Shown: positions 34,859 through 43,837 of the stretch, piece by piece | Layout: each line of letters begins with the position of its first letter | Position numbering within the stretch: position 1 is the stretch's first letter | NCBI RefSeq assembly: GCF_000299035.1 | Contig: NZ_AKCS01000005.1 | Location: forward strand, 1-64,000 | DNA from: Bacillus bingmayongensis | GTDB taxonomy: Bacteria; Bacillota; Bacilli; Bacillales; Bacillaceae_G | DNA: 64,000 nt | Direction: 5' to 3' | Translations under genes and position numbers: made by a program | Notes under the pieces: model-generated | Seen by the model: only the letters and a program-made list of their open reading frames with translations | Database searches by the model: none | What the model was told of the DNA's origin: nothing

Positions 34859-36943
34859 TTGAAACAATGGAACAAGATGTATTTGAAACAATCAAAAGTA
34901 ATGCTTCCGGAAGGGAACAGGTCACTTCCTGCACCAATACTTGCTAGTGCACTGAAGAATATTCATAGCCTAGGTTTTACTTTTTCATCTGAGCTGTTGC
35001 AGGCAATACAATTACTAGCAATAGAGGAGTTTCTACCGTGGTATCAAGATCTACTCTCTCTATTAGAAGAGAGAGTAGGTAGTCATGTCACATATAAACC
35101 TTTTTATCCGAATTTTCCAGAAGAGGTGATGGATGAGGAGGAGAGTCAGCTTTATATAAATGCGATTTTGCATTATTGGTTTGGACTAAGACCAGACACA
35201 ATAAAGATAGAGCGACCGCCTTTTGCAGAAAAACATGAATTGCGAGTATTGTCACTTGGAACATTTTCAGGCTTTTTAAGCACGATAAAAGAACGTATAG
35301 CTGCCAATAGTAGTTTATCCCAAGATTATAAAGAAGATATAAGTGAAGTATTAGCAAACTATGAATATTACTATGAATTATTACCAAGTGAAATTCTTCA
35401 TCATGAAAATAAAGCTGTGGTATTAAGTACGCTTGTAAAGTATCGTGATGTATCGTTTAATCTAATTGCTCCTTACATACAAACATGTACAGATGTGCTG
35501 CGGCTTATTGTTGCATACAGTGAAGGTGATGTAAGTTTAGCAACTCCAACAAAGTTTCAAAGAATCCCAAGGAAATTACGCCGTCTATTTTTATCTTGCA
35601 TTGAGAAATGTGGAGATTCATGTGAAGATATGGTTCGTCATAGAGAAATGTGGAAGCGTGTAGCAAAAGAACTACACCCTTTTCAATATAAAAAACGATA
35701 TCCAAAAGCTTGTGCGGCATTTCATGTTGTCGTGAATGATATGCGAATTCACACGTACCGAAGTGAAGTAGAAGCGTTATTAAACGAAGGGGATATTACA
35801 AAAGCTGCTCAAGTTTTAGCTTTACGTCCTGGTGAATTCGGAAGACGGTTAGATCTATTTTTGCGCCGAGGCGATATAGAAGAAATCTTATCACAATATA
35901 GTACAATAGCCAATCAAATCAGCACGCCTGTTCTGTTGCAAATACATTCGCATTTTCAAAACCGTGTGGAACAAAAGCCGATGCGTGTCTTTTTTCCAAA
36001 AGGAAATATAGCAAACGTATATGCAAGGGAAAATACGCTTCCTCTGCTTAGTGAGTATGTATGCGGACGGGTAGTGAAAATTACTGAAGAGGCATTGTGT
36101 ACACATTTTAAATCACTTCCTTCTTTAGGGAAAGTATATGTGGATCCAAATTTAAAACAATATTTGGTTCCGTTTTCTCAACGTTCTGCGAGTAAAAGTT
36201 TGCGGACACTTGTGCGAGGCAGTGTTGAACCAATAGCGAATGGTCATACACTTCGTTTCTTTTTATATTGGAGCGAAGGGATAGTGGATGGAAAGAAAAC
36301 GGGTCGTGTAGATGTTGACTTATCAGCTGTTTTATACGGAGATGATTGGAACTATATGACGCATATTGATTACACGGCTCTTAAATCAAATTTATTTCAA
36401 GGGGCTCATAGTGGGGATATTACGTCTGCGCCAAAAGGAGCATGTGAATTCATAGACTTAGATATACAATCGATTCGAGATTGTGGCGGAAGATATGTTG
36501 TAATGAACGTTTTTTCTTTTACAGGACATTTATTTGCAGAATTGCCAGTCTGCTTTGCAGGCTGGATGTTGCGAAGTAAACCGCAGTCAGGAGAAATATT
36601 TGACCCACGAAATGTGATAAATCGCTTAGATTTAACAAGTAACTCGACAATTTCAATCCCGATTATCTTTGACTTAAAGGAAAATAAAATGATATGGGCT
36701 GATATCGAGTTAAAACAGTACCCGATGTATGCGAACAATGTGGATGGTAATGAGAAAGGAATTGTACTAATGGGGAAAGCTTTAACATCTTTAATGAAAC
36801 CACATTTATATGACTTATTCATTCTACATGGAAAGGCTCGTGGTATTCTCGTAGATAAGAAAGAAGATGCTGATACAGTGTTTTCCGTAGAGGCTGAAAC
36901 GATGTTGCAACATGGTACAATTATGTCTGAATATATGAAATGA
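34859..36943 (+). CDS. Large TerD-like protein (MXAN_6230/SCO0854-type)
   Basis: This is a 694-residue soluble protein. The N-terminal two thirds are helical and repeat-like (for example EALLNEGDITKAAQVLALRPGEFGRRLDLFLRRGDIEEIL). The C-terminal part from about residue 470 resembles the TerD calcium-binding stress domain (GRVDVDLSAVLYGDDWN, HSGDITSAPKGACEFIDLDIQSI, YVVMNVFSFTGH). It matches my memory of the MXAN_6230/SCO0854 family, but no RING motif is visible. Its role is unknown, perhaps in envelope or chemical stress. The start is TTG with GAGGATGA; ATG 34849 opens another frame that stops after 32 codons. A terminator follows. No other ter genes are nearby. Confidence 0.65.
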   Translation: MKQWNKMYLKQSKVMLPEGNRSLPAPILASALKNIHSLGFTFSSELLQAIQLLAIEEFLPWYQDLLSLLEERVGSHVTYKPFYPNFPEEVMDEEESQLYINAILHYWFGLRPDTIKIERPPFAEKHELRVLSLGTFSGFLSTIKERIAANSSLSQDYKEDISEVLANYEYYYELLPSEILHHENKAVVLSTLVKYRDVSFNLIAPYIQTCTDVLRLIVAYSEGDVSLATPTKFQRIPRKLRRLFLSCIEKCGDSCEDMVRHREMWKRVAKELHPFQYKKRYPKACAAFHVVVNDMRIHTYRSEVEALLNEGDITKAAQVLALRPGEFGRRLDLFLRRGDIEEILSQYSTIANQISTPVLLQIHSHFQNRVEQKPMRVFFPKGNIANVYARENTLPLLSEYVCGRVVKITEEALCTHFKSLPSLGKVYVDPNLKQYLVPFSQRSASKSLRTLVRGSVEPIANGHTLRFFLYWSEGIVDGKKTGRVDVDLSAVLYGDDWNYMTHIDYTALKSNLFQGAHSGDITSAPKGACEFIDLDIQSIRDCGGRYVVMNVFSFTGHLFAELPVCFAGWMLRSKPQSGEIFDPRNVINRLDLTSNSTISIPIIFDLKENKMIWADIELKQYPMYANNVDGNEKGIVLMGKALTSLMKPHLYDLFILHGKARGILVDKKEDADTVFSVEAETMLQHGTIMSEYMK

Positions 36944-36978
36944 AAAATATGTTTTATTCAGATTAACATCATTTTTAT

Positions 36979-37013
36979 AAAAGAGGCAAAGGATTCACCC
37001 TTTGCCTCTTTTA
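36979..37013 (+). terminator. Intrinsic terminator
   Basis: AAAAGAGGCAAAGG (36979-36992) pairs with the complementary arm at 36998-37012, then T-rich. Confidence 0.93.
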
Positions 37014-37116
37014 TATTTTAGAAAATTCTCAATTAAACTATTGACTTTATGAATGGATTTTTTATACAATTGTATTTCGACTGAAAATTTCGAACGGACA
37101 GGAGGGAATCATCTTA

Positions 37117-39213
37117 ATGAGTAACATATTTGAAGAAGAATTACAGCGAATGAAAGAGACCTTATCTACAATGGATGAACAACTAGATAAACTGGAAAAA
37201 ATTCCAGTTTATTATGGGGAGGATTTTAAAGAGCAAATTCTTGAAAGTATGAGGGAGTCAAATCGGCAAAACCTACGTATTGGTGTGCAAGAACCATACT
37301 TTGGGAGATTAGATTTTCAGGAGGATGGACAGCCAGAACCAAATCCAATTTATATTGGTAAAGTTGGTGTTTCTGATGAAGAAACGATGAAACCAATTGT
37401 TATTGACTGGCGCGCACCTGTTGCTAGTATGTTTTATTCATTTACTGGTGGTGAAGAACCGGCTTTTTATCATTCACCAGATGGCTTAGTAGAAGGCGAT
37501 GTGTATTTAAAAAGGAACATTGCTATTCGCAAAAGAGAACTGGAACGTGTTGTTGATACATATGTAAAAGGAAGTGAAGATGTATCTCTTGCAGATGATT
37601 TTCTTCTATATCGATTAGGTGAAAACAAGGATAACAAATTAAAAGATATCGTTTCGACGATACAATCAGAACAAAATGATATTATTCGTGCAGAGAAGAA
37701 TTTACCACTATTGATTCAAGGGGTTGCAGGGAGCGGAAAAACAACAATCGCTTTACATCGCCTTGCTTTTTTAATTTACGAATATCGTGAGCAACTAGAA
37801 GCGGAACGAATGATTGTATTTGCTCCAAACAGTTTGTTTTTAGATTATATCTCTAGTGTACTTCCTGAACTTGGCGTCGGAAATATTAGGCAAACAACAT
37901 TTCAAGATTGGGCGCTAAATACATTAGATGATGCGGTGAAATTGAAAGATACTGAAGAAAAGTTGACAGAAGCTTTTTCAATCAATCGTGATGATAATAA
38001 AGTTATGCTCGGTAAATTAAAAGGAACGATGAAATTTAAAACTTTCATTGAAGAAAGCATGATTCAATTTGAGAAGAATCTAGTACCAACAAAAGATTTT
38101 GAGGCATGGGATAAAGCTGTTATCACAGTAGAAGAAATCAAAAAATGGATGCAAATTGAATATAAGCATTATCCATTAAAGAAGCGAAGAGAGCGATTAG
38201 TTGGCCGGATAAAGCGCTGGATTGAGATTGAACTTAAAAAGTTTGAAGGAACAAACGAGAAAAAAGTATTAAAAAAAGAAGCTATAAAGAGATTAAATAC
38301 TTATATGAAATTTTGGCCTAAAATGAGTCCATTGTCACTTTATGGTTCGATGATGAAGCAAAAAGAGATATTGGAAGTACTGCCTAAAGAACTTGTTCAA
38401 GAAACAGAAAAAAATTGCCGTAAAAAAGAAGTGTATGTAGAAGATTTAGCGCCTCTTATTCATATTCACCACCGATTGGCAGGTATTGAAATCGGGCAAA
38501 AATTCCACCATGTTGTAATAGATGAAGCGCAAGATTTTTCACCATTCCAAATTCATATATTAAAAGAAATTACAATGGGTAACTCGTTTACGATTTTAGG
38601 TGATTTATCGCAAGCTATATATGATTATCAAGGAATTGAAGATTGGAATGACTTTAAAGAGGTATTTCAAGAAACTGGTTATTATGAACTGACGAGAAGT
38701 TATCGTTCCACAAAAGAAATTATCGAGTTTGCAAATGAAGTCATTAAAAACGCGGACATTCCAGTAGGACTCGCAACTCCAGTTTTTCGAAGTGGTGAGA
38801 AAGTAAAGGTTATTTCTACGGACGACCAATTTGCCGCAATTGTAAAGACTCTACAACATATGCAGAATGAAAATGTGAAAACAATTGCTGTAATAGGAAG
38901 AACAGATGATGAGTGCCGTGATATATATGAGAAGTTAACAGCGTCAGGGATTACTGTTAATGTCATCGAAGCGAATCAAAGTAAATATGAGGGTGGGATT
39001 TCAGTTGTACCTGTCTATTTAGCAAAAGGGCTAGAATTTGATGCGGTACTTCTTATCGATGTTGATGAAGTACATTATAAAGGTACAAAGCATGATGCAA
39101 AATTATTATATGTTGGATGTACGAGATCTCTCCATGATTTACGGATTTTCTATTCTGGGGAAGCATCACCTTTAATCCAAGGAATACAAGAAGAATTTTA
39201 TGAAAGTAAATAA
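37117..39213 (+). CDS. helD: HelD-family RNA polymerase recycling ATPase
   Basis: This is a 698-residue UvrD/Rep-like protein. An N-terminal coiled coil (EEELQRMKETLSTMDEQLDKLEKI) is followed by Walker A GVAGSGKTTIALHRLAFL near residue 205 and Walker B VIDEAQDFSPFQ near 470. The C-terminal RecA-like part includes GRTDDECRDIY and VPVYLAKGLEFDAVLLID. HelD proteins pull stalled RNA polymerase from DNA in Gram-positive bacteria. It is shorter than B. subtilis HelD (about 774), so it may be the second paralogue often found in this group. RBS AGGAGGGAA precedes ATG 37117. A terminator follows directly. Confidence 0.93.
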   Translation: MSNIFEEELQRMKETLSTMDEQLDKLEKIPVYYGEDFKEQILESMRESNRQNLRIGVQEPYFGRLDFQEDGQPEPNPIYIGKVGVSDEETMKPIVIDWRAPVASMFYSFTGGEEPAFYHSPDGLVEGDVYLKRNIAIRKRELERVVDTYVKGSEDVSLADDFLLYRLGENKDNKLKDIVSTIQSEQNDIIRAEKNLPLLIQGVAGSGKTTIALHRLAFLIYEYREQLEAERMIVFAPNSLFLDYISSVLPELGVGNIRQTTFQDWALNTLDDAVKLKDTEEKLTEAFSINRDDNKVMLGKLKGTMKFKTFIEESMIQFEKNLVPTKDFEAWDKAVITVEEIKKWMQIEYKHYPLKKRRERLVGRIKRWIEIELKKFEGTNEKKVLKKEAIKRLNTYMKFWPKMSPLSLYGSMMKQKEILEVLPKELVQETEKNCRKKEVYVEDLAPLIHIHHRLAGIEIGQKFHHVVIDEAQDFSPFQIHILKEITMGNSFTILGDLSQAIYDYQGIEDWNDFKEVFQETGYYELTRSYRSTKEIIEFANEVIKNADIPVGLATPVFRSGEKVKVISTDDQFAAIVKTLQHMQNENVKTIAVIGRTDDECRDIYEKLTASGITVNVIEANQSKYEGGISVVPVYLAKGLEFDAVLLIDVDEVHYKGTKHDAKLLYVGCTRSLHDLRIFYSGEASPLIQGIQEEFYESK

Positions 39214-39223
39214 TAGATATTTA

Positions 39224-39265
39224 AAGAGGATTTTCAAGTGATAAGCGGGAAAATCCTCTTGTTTT
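39224..39265 (+). terminator. Terminator of helD
   Basis: AAGAGGATTTTC (39224-39235) pairs with GAAAATCCTCTT (39249-39260), then GTTTTT. Confidence 0.9.
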
Positions 39266-39294
39266 TCTATAAAGAAGAAAAGGGGAAGAAGAAA

Positions 39295-39639
39295 TTGACT
39301 ATGATTACAAAGGTAATGAGAAAAAGAGAATGGGAAGTAGGAAAAGCAAAAGGAGAAATAATCGAAGCTTCACTTCAGCAAGAAGGATTTATTCATTGTT
39401 CTTTTTTAGAACAATCTCTTCAAGTTGCAGAAAAACATTTTCGTACTGAAATGGAGGTAGTCTTACTTGTAATTGATCCGTCGTTAGTTGATGCGGAGAT
39501 AAAATATGAATTGGCGTCTAATGGTCAAAATTATCCGCATATATATGGGGCTGTAAATGTTGATGCAGTTGTGAATGTAGTAGAGCTTCATAAAGAAAAT
39601 GGAGTCTATGTTTTACAGGTAGAATTAGAACAAAACTAG
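39295..39639 (+). CDS. DUF952 family protein
   Basis: This is a 114-residue protein matching DUF952 (EWEVGKAKGEIIEASLQQEGFIHCSFLEQSLQVAEKHF, NYPHIYGAVNVDAVVNVVEL). The function is unknown; the fold relates to ADP-ribosyl-type ligand binding. The TTG at 39295 is chosen because AGGGG lies nine bases upstream; the longer frame back to 39238 starts within the helD terminator. It is probably a separate transcript. Confidence 0.85.
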   Translation: MTMITKVMRKREWEVGKAKGEIIEASLQQEGFIHCSFLEQSLQVAEKHFRTEMEVVLLVIDPSLVDAEIKYELASNGQNYPHIYGAVNVDAVVNVVELHKENGVYVLQVELEQN

Positions 39640-39733
39640 GAGAATATATTTGTTAACTTCATTAAAGGGTTTTTGATTCGTATTATCGAAGTACTGAAAG
39701 GGATAAAACGAAATCGAGAAGAGGCGCGTACAA

Positions 39734-40513
39734 ATGGAGGAAGTAATTAAGAAAATAAAGGAGATAAAATCAGATCAGGTAGGAATAGTTATTTATTCGC
39801 AAGAAAGCCAAAATATTGTCGCTTTATATAATGATGATATATTGGTCCCACTAGCGTCTGCAGCAAAAATTGCAATTGGATTTGCTATAGCTAAAATGGT
39901 TGAAGAGAATCAGGTTCGCTGGAGTGATGAAATCGACAATATAGCATTTAGTAATAAAGAGGATAGTAAAGAACTATATCCGCATCTACAAAAAAGAACA
40001 GTATTAGCATTAAGAAATGCCGTGGAAGTAATGATTGCATGTCATGACAATTTTATTGCACAGTCTGTTGTGGGCTTTTGCGGGGGATGGGAAGAAGTAA
40101 ATAGGAGAATTCAAAGTTCTTTTTCAAAGATTTATATTACGAAAGACCCAAGGGATGCGAAAAACGTTGGGAAATTAAAACAAGTTCTTAAACTTTTAAT
40201 TCGTATATTCCAAGGATATAAATCGAATCCGGTGTTATGGGAACCCATTATAAATGGAATGGTGAGACAACAAGGGAACTATGAGGGAATACCAAGTTAC
40301 CACTTGGCACATATGACAGGTGGATTGCCTACCTCTGTTATAAATATTGGTATATTAGGAATATTTCATGAGAATCCATTGCTTTATGTGGTTGGCGGAA
40401 TGGATTTACCAAATCGTTATGAGAATCAAGAAGTTGATTCTAAAATAATAGAAGTTTTAATGTGTCTGTATAAAGAGTGTATAGAAAAAGAAATGAAATA
40501 TGTTCGCATATAA
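39734..40513 (+). CDS. Serine hydrolase-like protein with altered beta-lactamase motifs
   Basis: This is a 259-residue class A beta-lactamase-fold protein without a signal peptide. SAAK at 42-45 keeps the nucleophile Ser and Lys. The SDN motif is HDN at 104-106, and KTG is MTG at 194-196. These substitutions make hydrolysis of beta-lactams unlikely; it may be a non-lactam hydrolase or a pseudoenzyme. It is one of two such cytoplasmic relatives in the window (the other is at 5675). The start at ATG 39734 follows a GAAGAGGCG region. Confidence 0.8.
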   Translation: MEEVIKKIKEIKSDQVGIVIYSQESQNIVALYNDDILVPLASAAKIAIGFAIAKMVEENQVRWSDEIDNIAFSNKEDSKELYPHLQKRTVLALRNAVEVMIACHDNFIAQSVVGFCGGWEEVNRRIQSSFSKIYITKDPRDAKNVGKLKQVLKLLIRIFQGYKSNPVLWEPIINGMVRQQGNYEGIPSYHLAHMTGGLPTSVINIGILGIFHENPLLYVVGGMDLPNRYENQEVDSKIIEVLMCLYKECIEKEMKYVRI

Positions 40514-40571
40514 GAAGAAGTTGTTATTGTTAGTATTTTGGCTAGAAAAAATAAAGATAATTAAATAGTGT

Positions 40572-40612
40572 GGGCTAAAAGCTTCTTAGTAAAAGAGACT
40601 TTTAGTCCTTAT
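40572..40612 (+). terminator. Probable terminator
   Basis: GGGCTAAAAG (40572-40581) pairs with CTTTTAGTCC (40599-40608), followed by a weak T-rich stretch. Confidence 0.65.
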
Positions 40613-40641
40613 TTCATTGATAGGAAAGGAAGTATTATTAT

Positions 40642-41064
40642 ATGAAAATTACAGAACAGTACACACCAAACGAAAGTGAGTATATAAAAAATAAAGTAAT
40701 CCAATACAATATGTCTGTACTACCAGATGAAATAAAAAGCCCATTAGAACATGTAAGCTTTCTATTAAAAGACGATGCTGGCAAAATATTTGGCGGCATA
40801 ACAGGAACGATATATTTTTATCACCTTCATATTGACTTCTTATGGGTAGATGAGTCAGTACGCCATGAAGGATATGGTAGTCAATTATTAAATAAAATAG
40901 AAGAAATTGCCAAAGAGAAAAACTGTAGACTTATATTACTTGATTCATTTAGTTTTCAAGCCCCTGAATTTTATAAAAAACATGGTTACAGGGAGTTTGG
41001 GGTCGTTGAAGATCACCCTAAAGGTTATAGTCAGCACTTTTTAGAGAAACGCTTAGAAATATAA
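40642..41064 (+). CDS. GNAT N-acetyltransferase
   Basis: This is a 140-residue protein of the GNAT fold. The acetyl-CoA loop is seen in LWVDESVRHEGYGSQLLNKIEEIAKEKN (R..GYGS form), with FYKKHGYREFG at the end of the fold. The substrate is unknown. RBS AGGAAAGGAAG is about 11 bases before ATG 40642. It is probably monocistronic or first in a run of small genes to 42041. Confidence 0.9.
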   Translation: MKITEQYTPNESEYIKNKVIQYNMSVLPDEIKSPLEHVSFLLKDDAGKIFGGITGTIYFYHLHIDFLWVDESVRHEGYGSQLLNKIEEIAKEKNCRLILLDSFSFQAPEFYKKHGYREFGVVEDHPKGYSQHFLEKRLEI

Positions 41065-41126
41065 CATAATTATATTATGTAACCTTGTAATCTGAGGATC
41101 AATAAATGTAAGAGGTGAAGAAAACA

Positions 41127-41486
41127 TTGGAAGCAACACGTACACACTGTCTTTCAAAAAGAAAAGCAACGGAAGATTCTCCAGACGGATGGAATGCAAC
41201 ATGTATGAGAATTCATAATAAAATATTTGCGATTTTAAACCATGAAAAAGGGGATAAAGCAGCAATTACATTGAAATGTGATCCAAATGTTGCATTACGG
41301 ATTCGAGAAGAATATCCAGATTCAATTATCCCTGGCTATCATATGAATAAAAAGCATTGGAATACAGTTTACATAAATAAAGGATTAGGGCAAGAGGAAA
41401 TTAATAAAATGATAGATTGGTCTTATAATTTAGTTCTGCAATCTTTTTCGAAAAAGGTGCAGAAAGAGATTTTGGGAGAGGAATAA
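41127..41486 (+). CDS. MmcQ/YjbR family protein
   Basis: This is a 119-residue protein of the MmcQ/YjbR (CyaY-like fold) family: TEDSPDGWNATCMRIHNKIFAIL, AITLKCDPNVALRIREEYPDSIIPGYHMNKKHWNTVYI. It is sometimes called DNA-binding; the function is unproven. TTG 41127 is preferred because AGAGGTGA is eight bases upstream; an in-frame GTG at 41115 sits inside that RBS. The stop TAA touches the start of the next gene, so the two genes form an operon. Confidence 0.88.
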   Translation: MEATRTHCLSKRKATEDSPDGWNATCMRIHNKIFAILNHEKGDKAAITLKCDPNVALRIREEYPDSIIPGYHMNKKHWNTVYINKGLGQEEINKMIDWSYNLVLQSFSKKVQKEILGEE

Positions 41487-42041
41487 ATGATGTCTTATCC
41501 ATTCGATTGCATTACCAACTTTATTTTTGTTGAAACTGAAATTGCCCCAGCAGATGTAATCTTAATTCCTGGTGCTAATCACCCTCCGCTCATGGAAAGA
41601 GCTGTTTCCTTGTATAAACAGGGCATAGCACCATACATACTTCCATCTGGCGGATATAAACCACACGTAGGAACGACTGAATGGGATTTCTTAAGAAATA
41701 TTGGTATTGCGAACGGAGTGCCTGAAGAAGCCATTTTCAAGGAGGATAAAGCACAACATACTTTGGAAAATGCACGTTTATCGTTGGAAGTTTTACACAA
41801 AACAGGCATATATCCTAACAAAGTGATAATTGTCTGTAAAGCGGGACATTCTCGTCGGGCATTATTATGTTATCAAGCCGAATTTCCAAAAGAAATGGAA
41901 TTCTTCGTCGCACCAGTAATGGATAGGCATGGAATAACGAAGGAAAACTGGTTTTCATCTGAGATTGGGATCAGTCGTATAATGACTGAGGTTGAGAAAA
42001 TCGGTAAGTATTTTGGTCCTCATATTCAAAATTGGGTGTAA
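41487..42041 (+). CDS. YdcF family (ElyC/SanA-like) protein
   Basis: This is a 184-residue protein of the DUF218 fold. ADVILIPGANHPPLMERAVSLYKQGIAPYILPSGG and EDKAQHTLENARLS plus VIIVCKAGHSRRALLCYQ give the usual nucleotide-binding-like motif order. It is soluble; no N-terminal membrane helix is present, unlike many ElyC proteins. It starts directly at the stop of the preceding gene. The function is not established. Confidence 0.88.
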   Translation: MMSYPFDCITNFIFVETEIAPADVILIPGANHPPLMERAVSLYKQGIAPYILPSGGYKPHVGTTEWDFLRNIGIANGVPEEAIFKEDKAQHTLENARLSLEVLHKTGIYPNKVIIVCKAGHSRRALLCYQAEFPKEMEFFVAPVMDRHGITKENWFSSEIGISRIMTEVEKIGKYFGPHIQNWV

Positions 42042-42170
42042 TAAAATATAGATTTTGTCTATCGTACTTTACTAACAGAGCGTTAGTTGGAATTAGGGGG
42101 GCTTATTTGACCGTCAGCATGAATATTTATCAAAGTCTATTAATAAATGAACGAGAGGAAGAAAAATAGT

Positions 42171-42779
42171 ATGTCAAAGCTACTACATGAATTATCCAAA
42201 CCGAATAGTGAGGTTTTACGTTCTGAAGTATTAGAGCACTTAAAAGTTACTTCGGGGAAAATCATTGCTTGTGATCCTCTTATTTTTAATAAAAATCACT
42301 TCGAACATACAATTCAGCCCGGTACATATCCAGTTGTGGTTTGGTGGAACGACGGCTTAATTGCGGGCGCTGAATTGAAATTAGCGGAATCAAAGGTGAC
42401 TGAGTGGAAGATGGCAATAAAACCAGGGCAGAATGTAAGTGAACTAGAGGAAGGGTATATTTTTGGTTATTCAGTCGATACAGGACTAGGATGTTTTGCA
42501 GATGTTGAAGCAATTGATAAATTAGAAGAAATAGAAGACAGGCTACAACAAGAATTAGGAAACGAATTTATAAGCTTGTATGATGATTTGATAGACGATA
42601 TTCTAACAGAACATGATGATGAATGGGGAAACTGTGTTGTTTGTGAGGAAACAGGAAGTAATGTGATTATGTTCCGTTCCGGTTATGGTGACGGTTTTTA
42701 TCCTTCCTATTGGGGAGTTGATGAGAAGGGAAATATAGTTTCAATTGTTACTGATTTTCAAGTGTTGCATGAGGAGTAA
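42171..42779 (+). CDS. DUF4241 family protein
   Basis: This is a 202-residue acidic soluble protein. The blocks SGKIIACDPLI, PGTYPVVVWW, YSVDTGLGCFADVEAIDKL and SGYGDGFYPSYWGVDEKGNIVSIVTDFQVL are the DUF4241 pattern. The function is unknown; the family is sometimes linked to bacterial toxin-immunity loci, but none is evident here. ATG 42171 has AGAGGAAG nine bases upstream; ATG 42147 has none. Confidence 0.88.
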   Translation: MSKLLHELSKPNSEVLRSEVLEHLKVTSGKIIACDPLIFNKNHFEHTIQPGTYPVVVWWNDGLIAGAELKLAESKVTEWKMAIKPGQNVSELEEGYIFGYSVDTGLGCFADVEAIDKLEEIEDRLQQELGNEFISLYDDLIDDILTEHDDEWGNCVVCEETGSNVIMFRSGYGDGFYPSYWGVDEKGNIVSIVTDFQVLHEE

Positions 42780-42813
42780 ATAAAAGTTTGTTACGATAAG
42801 AGAGGATTTAGGA

Positions 42814-43203
42814 ATGGATTATAAACGAAATAGGGTACTGTATGTGGTACTAACGATACTAGTAATTATCTTAGGATTAGGATCAAGAAAGTTTGCGTAT
42901 GCTTTACCAACTCTATTGAATGATTACTTAGGAGATGCATTATGGGCTCTCATGATTTTCATTGGATTTGGATTTCTTTTTCATAAAATGGAGACGAAAA
43001 AGGTTGCTTTATTGAGTTTACTGTTTTGCTATGGGATTGAAATGAGCCAATTATATCATGCGGAATGGATAGATAATATTCGTGCAACGACTTTAGGGGG
43101 ACTTGTATTAGGATATGGATTTTTGTGGAGTGATTTATTGGCTTATACAATTGGAGTTAGTGTTGGTATGCTTTGTGAATTCGTTTTTCAAAAAAGATTA
43201 TAA
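42814..43203 (+). CDS. DUF2809 membrane protein
   Basis: This is a 129-residue protein with four hydrophobic segments (VLYVVLTILVIILGLGSRKF, YLGDALWALMIFIGFGFLF, VALLSLLFCYGIEMSQLY, LAYTIGVSVGMLCEFVF). GLGSR..., DALWALM and EMSQLYHAEWIDNIRATTLGGLVLG are the DUF2809 marks. It is a small integral membrane protein of unknown function. A bidirectional terminator separates it from the convergent GNAT gene. Confidence 0.9.
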   Translation: MDYKRNRVLYVVLTILVIILGLGSRKFAYALPTLLNDYLGDALWALMIFIGFGFLFHKMETKKVALLSLLFCYGIEMSQLYHAEWIDNIRATTLGGLVLGYGFLWSDLLAYTIGVSVGMLCEFVFQKRL

Positions 43204-43230
43204 GTGTGACAGTAGTATAATAACAAAATT

Positions 43231-43268
43231 TTAAAATCCCTTTTCACTGATGTAGAAAAGGGATTTTA
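43231..43268. terminator. Bidirectional terminator
   Basis: AAAATCCCTTTTC (43233-43245) pairs with GAAAAGGGATTTT (43255-43267). Confidence 0.92.
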
Positions 43269-43273
43269 ATCTA

Positions 43274-43726
43274 TTATTTAATAGCCTCATTAACAGATAA
43301 ATCTTTCGTCATAAGAATATGCGGGATACCATCTTCCATAAATACGTCTGAAGAAGTATGATAACCTAGTTTATTATAGAAGCCTTCTGCATGTGTTTGA
43401 CCGTGTAATTTGACTTTAGAGATTTCTTTTTCTATAGCAATTTCTTCTAATGTTTGGATAATCACTTTTCCTAAACCATATTTGCGATAAGGTTGTAAAA
43501 TGCAGATTCTTTCTAGTTTACCGATGTTATCAACGAATCTAATGCGCCCCGTTCCTACAGGTATTTTATTAAAATAAACTAAAATATGATGACATGCATC
43601 GCTTACTGTATCAAATGTATCAAATTCATCCTCGAGAGGAACACCTTGCTCTTTGACAAATACTTCTTTTCGAATTTGAAAGGCAGTTTCTAAATCAGTT
43701 ATTTCTTTTATTTGTTTTGATTCCAA
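43274..43726 (-). CDS. GNAT N-acetyltransferase
   Basis: This is a 150-residue GNAT protein of the YjcF/ElaA-like group. FQIRKEVFVKEQGVPLEDEFD is at the N-terminus, GTGRIRFV is in the middle strand, and LERICILQPYRKYGLGKVIIQTLEEIA is the acetyl-CoA site. The start is TTG 43726 with AAAGGACTG upstream. It is divergent from the MarR gene and shares its promoter region, so it may be a target of that regulator. Confidence 0.9.
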   Translation of the reverse strand: MESKQIKEITDLETAFQIRKEVFVKEQGVPLEDEFDTFDTVSDACHHILVYFNKIPVGTGRIRFVDNIGKLERICILQPYRKYGLGKVIIQTLEEIAIEKEISKVKLHGQTHAEGFYNKLGYHTSSDVFMEDGIPHILMTKDLSVNEAIK

Positions 43727-43784
43727 CTTATTCAGTCCTTTCTGGTATGATGTGAATATAAAGGTGATGTGTTTACATAATGTA

Positions 43785-43817
43785 TGATATAATGTTTTTG
43801 TTGTAAATACAACAAAA
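43785..43817 (+). promoter_or_regulatory. Extended -10 promoter and dyad operator of the MarR gene
   Basis: TGATATAAT at 43785-43793 is an extended -10. TTTTGTTGTA (43796-43805) and TACAACAAAA (43808-43817) form a 22-bp perfect dyad across the expected transcription start. This suggests autorepression by the encoded MarR protein. Confidence 0.7.
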
Positions 43818-43837
43818 TGTTTTGAGGTGTAGGAAAG

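Noticed and set aside
34849-34950. ATG with GAGGAT in front of the TerD-like gene
   Set aside because: It opens a frame that stops after 32 codons; the long frame starts with TTG 34859.
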